NCBI RefSeq assembly: GCF_024707545.1
Contig: NZ_CP062229.1
Location: 3,701,501 to 3,765,500 of the forward strand
Length of the DNA stretch: 64,000 nucleotides
Origin: Mesorhizobium onobrychidis
GTDB taxonomy: Bacteria; Pseudomonadota; Alphaproteobacteria; Rhizobiales; Rhizobiaceae
Direction of reading: 5' to 3'
In this document: positions 43,228-53,200 of the stretch, in pieces
Layout of the letters: each line of letters starts with the position of its first letter
Numbering within the stretch: position 1 is the first letter of the stretch
Notes under the pieces: generated by a model
The model's database searches: none
Seen by the model: the letters and a program-made list of their open reading frames with translations, nothing else
What the model was told of the DNA's origin: nothing
Made by a program: the position numbers and the translations under genes

Positions 43228-45249
43228 TCATGCGGACTTAACGACCGAAAATGGGCGTTTGTAGATGACCGGTCTCGCCCGGAAACTCGCGGCGGGAGCA
43301 GGACGGCCGACGTGGAAGCCTTGGATTTTATCTATGTCAAATTCGCGTACAATGGCCATCTGCTCGTCGGTTTCGACCCCTTCGACCAGGATTTTATGGC
43401 CGCGATTTCGGACCAAGGCAATAATGTCTTGCAGCATCGCCTTGCCCCTCGGGGTACCGCAGTCATGGAGAAACGAGCGGTCGACCTTCACCGTATCGAA
43501 ATCGATTAGACGAAGCCATGACAGGCCCGCGAAGCCGGTCCCGAAGTCATCAAGCCATATCCTGATCCCTAGCAGCTTCAGGTCGCTGATGCAGCGGAGA
43601 ATGCCGGAGTGCATCTCCATCTCCAGCCCTTCGGTGATTTCGAGGGCCAGCCTGCTGCCGGCTACGCCAGTCTCGCTCAAAATGGTCGCAACAGAAGCCG
43701 CGAAGCCGGGCGTCTTGAGCTGAATCGGAGAGACGTTGACGCTGACGACACCGACGTGATCGTCCGCCAGAAGCTCAGTGCACACTGTCCTTATTGCCCA
43801 GCGCCCGAGCGCCAGGACCGCACCAGTTCGTTCCGCGACGGGAATGAATAGGCTCGGCGGAACCGATGTACCGTCCAGCATTTTGAGGCGCATCAGAGCC
43901 TCGACGGCTTCAACTCGGCCCGACGCGACATTCTGGATGGGCTGATAGACGAGTGAAACGAGATCCTGGCCGATCGCGATCTTCAGCAAAGCCGCAATAT
44001 TCTCGCTCTCGTCGCTGCTCTGGGGATCGTTTGGATCGAACAGCCAGGTACAATTTCGACCGCCTGCTTTTGCCAGATAGAGGGCGCGATCGGCCTCGTG
44101 GATGATTTTTTCCAGCTTGGCGCCAATCTGCGGCCTGGTGAATGCAGCGCCAACGCTCACCGTCACAACCGAGATACCGTCTCTGCGCTGCTCGTGGGGA
44201 AGCGCGAGGTTCTCCACCGTGCTTCGAATGGCTTCCGCAATATCCACGACCTGTTCTCTTTTTTCCATCCGAGCCAGGACAATGAATTCCTCACCGCCGT
44301 AGCGGCCGATTGAGCCATTGTACTGCTTAATCATATCGGCCAGGGCGTTGGCGACAAGAATCAGGCAGCGGTCGCCCTCTTGATGTCCGTAATAGTCATT
44401 GAACCTTTTGAAGAAGTCCACGTCGATGAGGATCGCCACAAAGCTGCTGCCAGACCTTTGCCAGTCGCTCCAGTAGTCCCGCAGCTTCTCGTCAATCGCC
44501 CGCCGATTCTCCAGACCCGTAAGCGGATCGGTTCTCGACAGATTCAACAGCGCCTGTCCGCGCTCGGTGGCCTCCTTGTGCTGGATTTTAGCTTCCAAGG
44601 CGTTCAGGAAGACGTTGTAACGTTCCTCGTTCAACCGCCAGTTTACATACGACGTGAATATGAAACACGAAATGTAAAAAATTCCTAATACTATTTTGTA
44701 TGTTAGCGTAGAAGGTACGAAATAGTTCACGGTGTATAATACACACAAGATTATAGCAGAAGTTACAATGGATAGATTAAACCTGAATGTGAAGAAAAGA
44801 TTGGCGCCCATCATGAAGATAGTACCGAAGACCATATAATAAGAGACGCTTTCCTTGTCCGCGCCCATAACCGCCGGGCACAACCAACCAACATAGCCAA
44901 AGATGATGGCTGCGGCGCAAGTCACGTCAATCCATTCCGTTCCGACCCCCCGGCGAAGTTGTGCTTCCAGGATCAAGAGTGCAGTCACTCCGACCGCGAA
45001 GCGCGTCGTGATCGTATAGATTGCCACATCCGGAATCAGCAGCAGATCCGTTGCCGAAAACAGCAGATAGATGGCGACGGCGATCCAAAGCCCTGGCCTG
45101 GCGTCCATCCTTCGCTTCGCTTGGCCTTCCTCCCAGTAGAGGCTGCGGAGCTCGTCGGACCGCGGCTCGTACCGCAGCTCAAGCGGTTCCGCATGGACCA
45201 TATCGGCCAATGCGGATGACGCGCATTCGTTCGTCACGCTAAACCCCAT
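43228..45249 (-). CDS. GGDEF-EAL protein (c-di-GMP cyclase/phosphodiesterase)
   Basis: A 673-residue inner-membrane signalling protein. About six hydrophobic helices span residues ~50-215, followed by a coiled linker, a GGDEF domain with intact active site (IGRYGGEEFIVLARM), and an EAL domain with VEALMRL, VSVNVSPIQL, LDDFGTGFAGLSWLRL, DTVKVDRSF and LVEGVETDEQ. The catalytic residues of both domains look present, so it could make or break c-di-GMP. The membrane segment is unusually AT-rich (about 44640-44770). The start overlaps a hairpin with arms AAGCCCC and GGGGTTT; a longer frame to 45411 exists but looks non-conserved. Divergent from a PhcB-like methyltransferase. Confidence 0.9.
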   Translation of the reverse strand: MGFSVTNECASSALADMVHAEPLELRYEPRSDELRSLYWEEGQAKRRMDARPGLWIAVAIYLLFSATDLLLIPDVAIYTITTRFAVGVTALLILEAQLRRGVGTEWIDVTCAAAIIFGYVGWLCPAVMGADKESVSYYMVFGTIFMMGANLFFTFRFNLSIVTSAIILCVLYTVNYFVPSTLTYKIVLGIFYISCFIFTSYVNWRLNEERYNVFLNALEAKIQHKEATERGQALLNLSRTDPLTGLENRRAIDEKLRDYWSDWQRSGSSFVAILIDVDFFKRFNDYYGHQEGDRCLILVANALADMIKQYNGSIGRYGGEEFIVLARMEKREQVVDIAEAIRSTVENLALPHEQRRDGISVVTVSVGAAFTRPQIGAKLEKIIHEADRALYLAKAGGRNCTWLFDPNDPQSSDESENIAALLKIAIGQDLVSLVYQPIQNVASGRVEAVEALMRLKMLDGTSVPPSLFIPVAERTGAVLALGRWAIRTVCTELLADDHVGVVSVNVSPIQLKTPGFAASVATILSETGVAGSRLALEITEGLEMEMHSGILRCISDLKLLGIRIWLDDFGTGFAGLSWLRLIDFDTVKVDRSFLHDCGTPRGKAMLQDIIALVRNRGHKILVEGVETDEQMAIVREFDIDKIQGFHVGRPAPAASFRARPVIYKRPFSVVKSA

Positions 45250-45536
45250 TTGAACGGGGCTTTGTATTCCGAACTCATTTCTAGCTTCTGCCCCCAACGC
45301 CGGCCGACTCCTCGGGCGCGACAGCGATTGCGGCGCCTCGCAAACAATATGCAGTCGCGCAAATAGGTTTTCGTTAACTCGTATCCGGATTCCGCACCGC
45401 GAAGCGTCCAAAGACCTAGCATGGTTGGCGGGAAATTAACGACACCGCTAAAATGCCGGAGATGTGGCTTGGCAAAGATAAAATTTTACGCAATATCTAG
45501 CTAATATCTAGTTAAGTGTAACTATGGAGTCATGCG

Positions 45537-46571
45537 GTGGCAACCATCCTCGATGGCAAAAGTCTGATTACTGCCGAGATGATCGCCGCCAGTCTCCCTC
45601 GAAAAAAGCTCGAGCCTCATAGCGAAGCGTTCGAAACCGCTCGCGTAGAGCTTGCGCTCATTCTCCACACGACACACCAGCAAATCGAGCAACGAAAGGA
45701 CCCCGCCGAGATCATTCGTCGTGTGACGTCGTACCTCAGCGCGACGCGTTCCAAGGTTCATCCCGACGTTTGGCAGGCATTGATACCGGTAGTGCAGAAC
45801 CACCCGGTCCTGGAGTACTTTCTTGAGGATCCGCTCACGCGGTGGTCCCATAACAAGCCCAGAGGTTATTCCGGCGACGCGCAGTTGCTCGACTACATCT
45901 ATTGCGATCCGCACGTGGCCGAGAGCGTGGCAAACGCCTCGGAGACCGGCAAGGCGCTCTATAGCCATACCAAGGATGTGCCGTCGTCCATCGCGGCACG
46001 GGAACGGCGTGATCTTCTGACCCGCTATGTCGATAAGATTGCGACCGAAAATGGCCCGCAAGCCGAGGTCCTGGCGATTGCGGCCGGCCATTTAAGGGAG
46101 GCCAATCGCTCGACCGCCTTACAGGAGGGCCGTCTCAAGCGCTGGGTTGCGCTCGATCAGGATCCTCAGAGCGTTGGATTGATCACGCGCGACTTCCAGG
46201 GCACCGCGGTAGAGGCCATCGACGGCTCGGTGCGAACCGTGCTCACGCGGGGCCACAAGCTCGGCAAGTTCGACTTCATCTACGCCTCTGGCCTTTACGA
46301 CTACCTTGCGCACAACGTCGCCGTGAAACTCACGAAAACCTGCCTGCAGATGTTGAAGCCGAACGGGACATTCCTCTTCGCGAACTACGCGGAGGGCAAT
46401 CCTGACGCCGGGTATTGGGAGACGTTCATGGACTGGGTGTTGCTGCTGCGATCGGAGGCCGATATGTGGAACATCATCAATGCCAGCGTCGACCGCAACA
46501 CCGTCGAGGCGCAGGTGTTCTTTGGCGAGAACCGCAACGTTCTGTACGGCGTCATCGAAAAGCGCGGATAG
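45537..46571 (+). CDS. PhcB-like SAM-dependent methyltransferase
   Basis: A 344-residue protein with an N-terminal helical part (ETARVELALILHTTHQQIEQ), the family segment WSHNKPRGYSGDAQLLDYIY and a Rossmann methyltransferase domain (VLAIAAGHLREANRS; FDFIYASGLYDYLAHNVAVK; LKPNGTFLFANYAEGNPDAG). The NKPRGYxGD segment is typical of proteins annotated as 3-hydroxypalmitate methyl ester (extracellular factor) synthases, as PhcB of Ralstonia. That would make a fatty-ester signal, but the activity in rhizobia is unproven. GTG start with GGAG 9 nt upstream. Two copies of AATATCTAG lie 20-45 bp upstream of the start region. Confidence 0.78.
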   Translation: MATILDGKSLITAEMIAASLPRKKLEPHSEAFETARVELALILHTTHQQIEQRKDPAEIIRRVTSYLSATRSKVHPDVWQALIPVVQNHPVLEYFLEDPLTRWSHNKPRGYSGDAQLLDYIYCDPHVAESVANASETGKALYSHTKDVPSSIAARERRDLLTRYVDKIATENGPQAEVLAIAAGHLREANRSTALQEGRLKRWVALDQDPQSVGLITRDFQGTAVEAIDGSVRTVLTRGHKLGKFDFIYASGLYDYLAHNVAVKLTKTCLQMLKPNGTFLFANYAEGNPDAGYWETFMDWVLLLRSEADMWNIINASVDRNTVEAQVFFGENRNVLYGVIEKRG

Positions 46572-46636
46572 TGACCGCCTTTGGCTGCAAGCTTGTCAGC
46601 CGTTGGCGGCAGCCAGTCTGATTTCGTTTTGATCCT

Positions 46637-46763
46637 AAAGCGCGTCGCGTTTGAATGGATTCATGCAACGCGCTTTAAGTTCTTGTTTTTATGCATGTCG
46701 TTATCGCAAAACCGCTGCGCACCCTCGGGTCGGGCCCGAGGGCATGCTTTTGGGCGACATGCA
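46637..46763. repeat. RIME-like palindromic repeat
   Basis: Two nested hairpins. The first pairs AAAGCGCGT with ACGCGCTTT (46637-46677). The second pairs GCATGTCG (46692) with CGACATGC (46755) around CCGCTGCGCACCCTCGGG... Its right edge touches the kdgK stop codon at 46764. A shorter inverted copy lies at 47699-47748 on the other side of kdgK. Confidence 0.8.
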
Positions 46764-47684
46764 TTAATCTTCGAACGCCGCCCTTAACGTCTCGAATGGC
46801 GCCAGCGCGCCGCGCACCTGGACGACAGCCGCGGCGACGCGATGCGCGCGCAGCACCGCCTCGGTCGGGAGATGGCCGGCAAGCCGGGCGGCGAGATAGG
46901 CGCCATTGAAGGAATCGCCGGCGCCGGTCGTGTCGACGGGGGCGGCGACATGCACGGCCGGAACGGGTTGCGGGGTCCGGTTTGCGGCGATCAGCGCCGG
47001 CTCCTCGCCGTTCTTGACGACGACTTCGCCGACCAGCTTCCCCAGCCGTTCCGCGGTTGCTTGCGGCGCTGCGTCGCCGAACAGCATCTGCTCGTCGGGA
47101 AAGGTCGGCAGCGCGATGTCGGTGGCTGCGAGGGCATCGAGGATCGCGGCCTGCGCTTCCTCGCGCCGGTGCCACAGCCGCGGCCGGTAGTTGGGATCGA
47201 AGGCGACAAGCGAACCGGCGGCGCGCGCCTTGGCCACCGCCGCCAGCAGCGTGTTGCGCGCGGCGTAATCCAGAATTGCCAAAGTGATTCCGGAAAAGTA
47301 AACAAGCGCCTGATTTTCAAGGCTTTTCGCCAACGCAGCCGCGTCGGAGGCAAGCTGCCTTGCGGCCGCATCGCCGCGCCAGTAGGTGAAGGAGCGTTCG
47401 GCGCCGGTCAGTGTGATCGCATAGAGACCGGGCCGTGCGCCTGTTATGATCGGGCTGGCGCCGATACCGATGCCGTTTTGCGCAAAGAAACCGATCTGGT
47501 CGCGCGAGAACGGGTCGTCGCCGAAGGCCGACACATAGGTCACGGGCCGGTCGCCGCTCAGCGCATGCAGCGCCCACAGCGTATTGAACGTGTCGCCGGC
47601 AAAACCCATGCGCCAGTTCGGCCCCGCCTGGCCTGAAAGTTCGAGCATGCATTCACCGATCGAGGCGACGCCGTTTCCTGTCAT
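46764..47684 (-). CDS. kdgK: 2-keto-3-deoxygluconate kinase (PfkB family)
   Basis: A 306-residue ribokinase-family sugar kinase. N-terminal VASIGECMLELSGQ with the NWRMGFAGDTFNTLWAL segment is typical of KDG kinases, and the C-terminal PfkB signature DTTGAGDSFNGAYLAARLAG holds the catalytic Asp. It phosphorylates 2-keto-3-deoxygluconate in uronate/Entner-Doudoroff-type breakdown. AGGAGAG precedes ATG 47684. The gene is bracketed by inverted copies of a palindromic repeat, one at its stop codon and one 14 bp before its start, so the latter lies in the 5' untranslated region. Confidence 0.88.
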   Translation of the reverse strand: MTGNGVASIGECMLELSGQAGPNWRMGFAGDTFNTLWALHALSGDRPVTYVSAFGDDPFSRDQIGFFAQNGIGIGASPIITGARPGLYAITLTGAERSFTYWRGDAAARQLASDAAALAKSLENQALVYFSGITLAILDYAARNTLLAAVAKARAAGSLVAFDPNYRPRLWHRREEAQAAILDALAATDIALPTFPDEQMLFGDAAPQATAERLGKLVGEVVVKNGEEPALIAANRTPQPVPAVHVAAPVDTTGAGDSFNGAYLAARLAGHLPTEAVLRAHRVAAAVVQVRGALAPFETLRAAFED

Positions 47685-47698
47685 GAATCTCTCTCCTG

Positions 47699-47748
47699 GT
47701 GCATGTCGCCCAAAGCTTGCGCAGCGGTTTTGGGATAACGACATGCAC
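47699..47748. repeat. RIME-like repeat, inverted short copy
   Basis: Runs GTGCATGTCGCCCAAAGCTT ... GATAACGACATGCAC, the reverse complement of the core of the 46692-46762 repeat. The ends pair (GTGCATGTCG/CGACATGCAC) to form a long hairpin just upstream of the kdgK ribosome binding site. Confidence 0.85.
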
Positions 47749-47893
47749 AAAACCAAGACCCGGTGCTGTAGCTTTTTGCGAGCGGCAGCGCCATGCTTGG
47801 CCATGGCGGATTTTTGCGCCAGCGGCGTTTTCTCACGCGGACGGCGGGACGCAAGCTGCGCAGCGAGACGTTATCTCCGGAAGAGGAAACGGT

Positions 47894-48343
47894 TTGGCAT
47901 CGTTATGGCGTTATGTTCTGGCAGGTGTTGGTCTGGCTGCCTTGCTGGCCGGCATTCTCGCCGCCGTCTATCTGACTGCGCCGCACGCGCCTCGGCTTGC
48001 CGGCTCCGAAGTCGCCCGCTCGAAGAAGACGACGAACGGGCTGTTTGTGGCCAGTTTCGAGCCGGAGCGGGGTGTCATCAGGCAAGGCGAGCTGCAATCC
48101 TGGCTGCTGACCCTGAAGACAGGTGCGGGAACCCCGGTGGAGGGCGCCGCGATCACCATTTCCGGGGGCATGCCGCAGCACAGGCACGGTCTGCCGACCA
48201 GCCCGCAGGCGACCGACTATCTGGGCGACGGATGCTATCGCATCGACGGGGTGAAATTCACGATGAGCGGATTGTGGCAATTGCATTTCGCCATTTCCGC
48301 GGCGGCCGGATCCGACACGGTCGTCTTCAATGTGCTGCTGTGA
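47894..48343 (+). CDS. FixH-like membrane-anchored periplasmic protein
   Basis: A 149-residue protein with one N-terminal membrane helix (YVLAGVGLAALLAGILAAVY) and a periplasmic immunoglobulin-like FixH/YtkA domain: LFVASFEPERGVIRQGELQS, then GGMPQHRHGLPTSP and DGVKFTMSGLWQLHFAISAA. Met/His in GMPQHRHG may bind copper. Start at TTG 47894, supported by AAGAGGAAACGG directly upstream; earlier frames run through the repeat. The next gene, a di-heme peroxidase, begins 7 bp downstream, so the two form an operon. Confidence 0.8.
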   Translation: MASLWRYVLAGVGLAALLAGILAAVYLTAPHAPRLAGSEVARSKKTTNGLFVASFEPERGVIRQGELQSWLLTLKTGAGTPVEGAAITISGGMPQHRHGLPTSPQATDYLGDGCYRIDGVKFTMSGLWQLHFAISAAAGSDTVVFNVLL

Positions 48344-48350
48344 GCTGGGG

Positions 48351-49553
48351 ATGAACCGCGTTTCGCGTCTTCTCGCGCTGCTGGTGATGGCCGTGCTTGC
48401 CGGCTGCGGCAAGCCAGAGTTTTCCGATGCCGAAAAGAAGACAATCGCCTCGCTGGCGCTGTCGGCGCTGCCGCCGCTGAAAGCCGACACCACAAACCGC
48501 TTCGCCGACGTGCCGGCCGCGGCCGCCCTCGGCGCGACGCTGTTTTTCGACGTCGGGATGAGCGGCGAGGGCAAGGTTTCCTGCTCGACCTGTCACAAGA
48601 TCGACCGGCAGTTCCAGGACGACCTGCCGCAAGCGGTCGGTGTCGGCCGCACCAACCGGCGCACCATGCCGCTGGCCGGCGTCGCGCATGATGCATGGTT
48701 GTTCTGGGACGGGCGGCGCGACAGTCTTTGGGCGCAGGCGCTGGCGCCGCTGGAAAATCCGCTGGAGCAGGCCGGCAACCGCGCCGCCTACGCGCACTAT
48801 ATCAAGGCGCGATTCGGCGAGCGCTACGAGCGCATCTTCGGGCCGCTGCCCGACCTTTCGACTGTGCCGGCCAATGCCAGCCCGCTCGGCAGCGATGCCG
48901 AGAAGGCTGCCTGGAATGCCATGTCCGATGCACAGGCCCAGGGCGTCAACCGCGTCTTCGCCAATATCGGCAAGGCGATCGCCGCCTTCGAGCGATCGAT
49001 TGCGCCGCCGCACACGCGCTTCGACCGGTTCGCCGCCGCCTTGGATACCGGTATACAGACTCCGCAAGGCGACGATGCCTTTTCGCCCGAGGAGATCCTC
49101 GGGCTAAAACTGTTCATCGGCAAGGCCAATTGCGTGACGTGCCATACCGGGCCGCGTTTCACCGACGGCAGCTTTCACAACACCGGCGTGCCGCCGGTTA
49201 CAAATCTGCCGCCGGATCGCGGCCGCATGGATGCGGTGGCGCAGGTCGAGGCCGATCCGTTCAACTGCTTCGGCGCCTTTCGCGATGGCGACGCCAGCGC
49301 CTGCGGCGAGCTGCGCTTCATGGTCAAGGCCGGACCGGAACTCGTCCGCGCCTACAAGACGCCGTCGCTGCGCGGCGCCGCCACCCGTGCGCCCTACATG
49401 CATGCCGGGCAATTTTCTTCGCTCGACGAGGTGGTGGCGCATTATTCGAAAGCGCCGGCCAGTGTCGAGGGTGTATCCGAGGTCCACCCGCTGCAGCTTT
49501 CGAACCGCGAGCGCGCGGCGCTGGTGGCGTTTTTGAAGACGCTGGCGGAGTGA
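48351..49553 (+). CDS. Di-heme cytochrome c peroxidase family lipoprotein
   Basis: A 400-residue exported protein with a lipoprotein signal (MNRVSRLLALLVMAVLAGCG, lipobox LAGC). Two heme c sites, SCSTCHKIDRQF and NCVTCHTGPRFTDGS, and conserved PLAGVAHDAWLFWDGRRDSL and RAYKTPSLRGAATRAPYMHA define the MauG/CcpA group. It reduces H2O2 or oxidises a protein partner in the periplasm. Follows the FixH-like gene by 7 bp; that neighbour may help deliver a metal or form a complex. Normal length. Confidence 0.9.
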   Translation: MNRVSRLLALLVMAVLAGCGKPEFSDAEKKTIASLALSALPPLKADTTNRFADVPAAAALGATLFFDVGMSGEGKVSCSTCHKIDRQFQDDLPQAVGVGRTNRRTMPLAGVAHDAWLFWDGRRDSLWAQALAPLENPLEQAGNRAAYAHYIKARFGERYERIFGPLPDLSTVPANASPLGSDAEKAAWNAMSDAQAQGVNRVFANIGKAIAAFERSIAPPHTRFDRFAAALDTGIQTPQGDDAFSPEEILGLKLFIGKANCVTCHTGPRFTDGSFHNTGVPPVTNLPPDRGRMDAVAQVEADPFNCFGAFRDGDASACGELRFMVKAGPELVRAYKTPSLRGAATRAPYMHAGQFSSLDEVVAHYSKAPASVEGVSEVHPLQLSNRERAALVAFLKTLAE

Positions 49554-49641
49554 GGACTCGGAATAAAGGCCGCTCGGTAGCAATCCTTCGCGCGCCCCGC
49601 TGTCCCGCCAGCATCAAAGGTTCGTCACCGCAACAGCGCGC

Positions 49642-50094
49642 CTACCGATCCTTCACCGTCTCCATCGCCACGAAGGTCGAGGTCTGGGCGACGTGGGGCA
49701 GGGCGGAGATGCGCTCGCCGAGCACGCGGCGGTAGGCGGCGATGTCGGTGGTGCGGACTTTCAGGAGATAATCGAAGCTCGACGCCATCATATGGCATTG
49801 CTCGATCTCCGGCACCGCCTGCACGGCGCGGTTGAAGGCGTCGAGCGCGGCCGAGCGGGTGTCGGACAATTTCACCTGGACGAAGGCGACATGGCCTTCG
49901 CCCATGCGCTCGCGATCGATGATCGCCTGGTAGCCGCGGATGATGCCGTCTTTTTCCAGCCGCTTGACCCGCGCCTGCACCGGCGTCTTCGACAGGCCGA
50001 CCTTTGCCGCGAGTTCCGACATGGAAAGCCGGCCGTCGCTGCCCAGCGCCGACAGGATGTTCCTGTCGATGCGGTCCAATTGGTCTTCTGTCAT
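49642..50094 (-). CDS. putR: Lrp/AsnC family regulator, probably PutR
   Basis: A 150-residue Lrp-type regulator. The N-terminal HTH reads LDRIDRNILSALGSDGRLSM then SELAAKVGLSKTPVQARVKR, followed by the RAM effector domain (GHVAFVQVKLSDTRSAALDA). Divergent from putA across ~160 bp, as in Agrobacterium and Rhizobium where PutR activates putA in response to proline. I use ATG 50094; a GTG at 50124 would add ten residues. The symbol rests on position. Confidence 0.88.
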   Translation of the reverse strand: MTEDQLDRIDRNILSALGSDGRLSMSELAAKVGLSKTPVQARVKRLEKDGIIRGYQAIIDRERMGEGHVAFVQVKLSDTRSAALDAFNRAVQAVPEIEQCHMMASSFDYLLKVRTTDIAAYRRVLGERISALPHVAQTSTFVAMETVKDR

Positions 50095-50256
50095 CGAATT
50101 TTTGGTCAATTTGGAGGAAATCACGCCGAACGATAGATCAATCGACCTGTCCTGTCGATTTCTTTGGACCGATCGAAACCAAGCTTTGTGCTAGCTTGCG
50201 CCATTCGGTCCGGTGACCGCCGGACCGCTCCCTGATGCTTGCTCTACAGGACCGTC

Positions 50257-53200
50257 ATGCCAGCGCTCGAAGCCATCCGCCAGCAGATCCGTGCCAATTA
50301 CTTGCCTGACGAAGACGAGGCCGTGAAGCGGCTGGCCGAGGCGACAGGGCTTTCGACGAAAGAGCGAAAGGCGATCTCGGCCCGCGCCGCCGACCTGGTG
50401 CGGGCGGTGCGCGGCTCGTCCGATCCGCGGTTGATGGAGGTCTTCCTGTCCGCCTACGGCCTCTCCACCAAGGAGGGCGTGGCGCTGATGTGTCTGGCCG
50501 AAGCGCTGCTTCGGGTGCCCGACACCGAGACGATGGACGACCTCATCGCCGACAAGATCGCGCCGCATGACTGGTCGGCGCATTCGGGCGGCTCGAGCTC
50601 GATCTTCGTCAATGCGTCGACCTGGGCGCTGATGCTGACCGGTCGAGTGCTCGACGAAGGCGAGGACGGCATCGAAGGCACGCTGCGCGCCATGGTGCGC
50701 CGGCTGGGCGAGCCGGTCATCCGCAGGGCGGTAGCCGCCGCCATGCGCGAAATGGGCGAGCAGTTCGTGCTCGGCCGCACGATTGCCGAGGCCGTCAAGC
50801 GCGGCCGGCCGATGACCCAGAAAGGCTATCTCTATTCCTTCGATATGCTGGGCGAAGCGGCTCGCACCGAGGCCGACGCCTTGCGCTATCTCAAGGCCTA
50901 TGCCGACGCCATCTCGTCGCTCGACGCCGGCGCCAATGGTCCCGACATCCGACAGAACCACGGCATCTCGGTCAAGCTCTCGGCGCTGCACCCGCGCTAT
51001 GAAGTGACGCAGAAGGAAAAGATGCTGCCTGTGATGGCCGAGCGGCTTTTGTCGCTGGCACTGGCGGCGCGCCATTCGCGCATGGGCCTCAACGTCGACG
51101 CCGAGGAAGCCGACCGCCTCGACCTGTCGCTCGAAATCATCGAACGGGTGCTGGCCGAGCCGGAACTCGCCGGCTGGGACGGTTTTGGCGTCGTCGTCCA
51201 GGCCTATGGTCCGCGCGCCGCTTTCGTCATCGACTGGCTCTATGCGCTGGCGAAGAAGTACGACCGCACCATCATGGTGCGGCTGGTCAAGGGCGCCTAT
51301 TGGGATACCGAGATCAAGCGGGCGCAGACGCTCGGGCTCGACGGCTATCCGGTCTTCACCCGCAAGGCCAACACCGACGTGTCCTACCTCGCCTGCGCGA
51401 AAAAGCTGCTGTCGATGACCGACCGCATCTATCCGCAATTCGCCACCCACAACGCCCACACCGTCGCCGCCATCCTGTCGATGGCCGGGGATCGTGACTC
51501 CTTCGAGTTCCAGCGCCTGCATGGCATGGGCGAGGCGCTGCATGAGACGGTGCGGCGGGCCGAGGGCACGCGCTGCCGCATCTATGCGCCGGTCGGCGCG
51601 CATTCCGACCTGCTTGCCTATCTGGTCCGCCGGCTGCTCGAAAACGGCGCCAACTCTTCCTTCGTCCACCAGCTCACCGACGAGGAGGTCGAGCCGGAGG
51701 ATATTGCGCGCGACCCGCTCGAGACGGTCGAGAAACAGGGTCCGGCCGCCAATCCGGCAATCGCTTGGCCGTCGGCGATCTTCGGCGCCGGCCGCCGCAA
51801 TTCGAAGGGGTTCGACATCACCGACACCGTCACGCTGACTGCGATCGAGACGGCCAGGGCAGAGTTTGCCGGCCCGGAGCGCTGGCACGCCAAGCCGATC
51901 ACGCGCGCCGCCGGCTATGGCAAGCAGCGTCCGGTGCTCAATCCGGCAAAACCTGACGAGGTGGTCGGCACGGTCAGTGAGGCCACCGCCAAGCAGGTCG
52001 CGACCGCCGTGCGCCTCGCGGTGGAGGCGCAGCCGGTATGGGCGAAGCGTGCCGTTGCCGAGCGCGCCGCCATCCTCAACCGCGCCGCCGATCTCTATGA
52101 GGCCAACGCCGTCGAATTCTTTGCGCTCGCTACCCGCGAGGCCGGAAAATCGCTAGCCGACGGTGTTGCCGAAGTGCGCGAGGCCGTCGATTTCCTGCGC
52201 TATTACGCAGCCGAAGCTGCCAATGCCGAACCGGGAACCGAGGCGCGCGGCGTGATCGCCTGCATCTCGCCCTGGAATTTTCCGCTCGCCATCTTCACCG
52301 GCCAGATTGCGGCCGCGCTGGTCACCGGCAATTCGGTCATCGCCAAGCCGGCCGAGCAGACTCCGCTGATCGCCTTTCGCGCCGTCGAATTGCTGCGCCA
52401 GGCCGGCGTGCCGGAAGACGTCATCCAGCTTCTGCCCGGCGACGGTCCCTCGGTCGGTGGCCCGCTGACCGCCGATCCGCGCATCGCCGGCGTCTGCTTC
52501 ACCGGCTCGACCGAGGTTGCCAAGCTGATCGAGAAGCAGTTGGCCGAGACCGCGGCGCCCGACGCCATGCTGATCGCCGAGACCGGCGGGTTGAACGCCA
52601 TGATCGTCGATTCTACCGCGCTTCCCGAGCAGGCGGTGCGCGACATCCTGGCGTCGGCCTTCCAGAGCGCCGGCCAGCGCTGCTCGGCGCTGCGCGTGCT
52701 CTACGTGCAGAAGGACGTCGAGAAGAAAATGCTGGAGATGCTGAAGGGCGCGATGGAGGCGCTCAGCCTCGGCGACCCTTGGCAGATTTCGACCGATGTC
52801 GGCCCGGTAATCGACGACGAGGCACAAAAATCGATCCGCGACTATTGCACTGACATGGGCCTGCAGGGCCGGTTGATCGCCAAGCTCGAAGCACCGAAGA
52901 ACGGCCGCTTCGTTGCGCCGCACGTCTTTCGGGTCAAAGGCATCGAGGACATGGAGCGCGAGGTGTTCGGGCCGGTGCTGCACGTCGCCAGCTTCGACGC
53001 CGACGATATCGACGGGGTCATCGCCGCGATCAACCGCAAGGGTTATGGCCTGACCTTCGGCCTGCACACCCGCATCGAAGGCCGCGCCCAGCATTTCGTC
53101 GACGGCATCCATGCCGGCAACATCTATGTCAACCGCAACCAGATCGGCGCCGTCGTCGGCTCGCAGCCGTTCGGCGGCGAAGGGCTTTCCGGCACCGGGC

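Noticed and set aside
50191..51888. 565-codon minus-strand frame inside putA
   Set aside because: Antisense shadow of a strongly conserved enzyme; composition is Arg/Ala/Gly-rich without domains.
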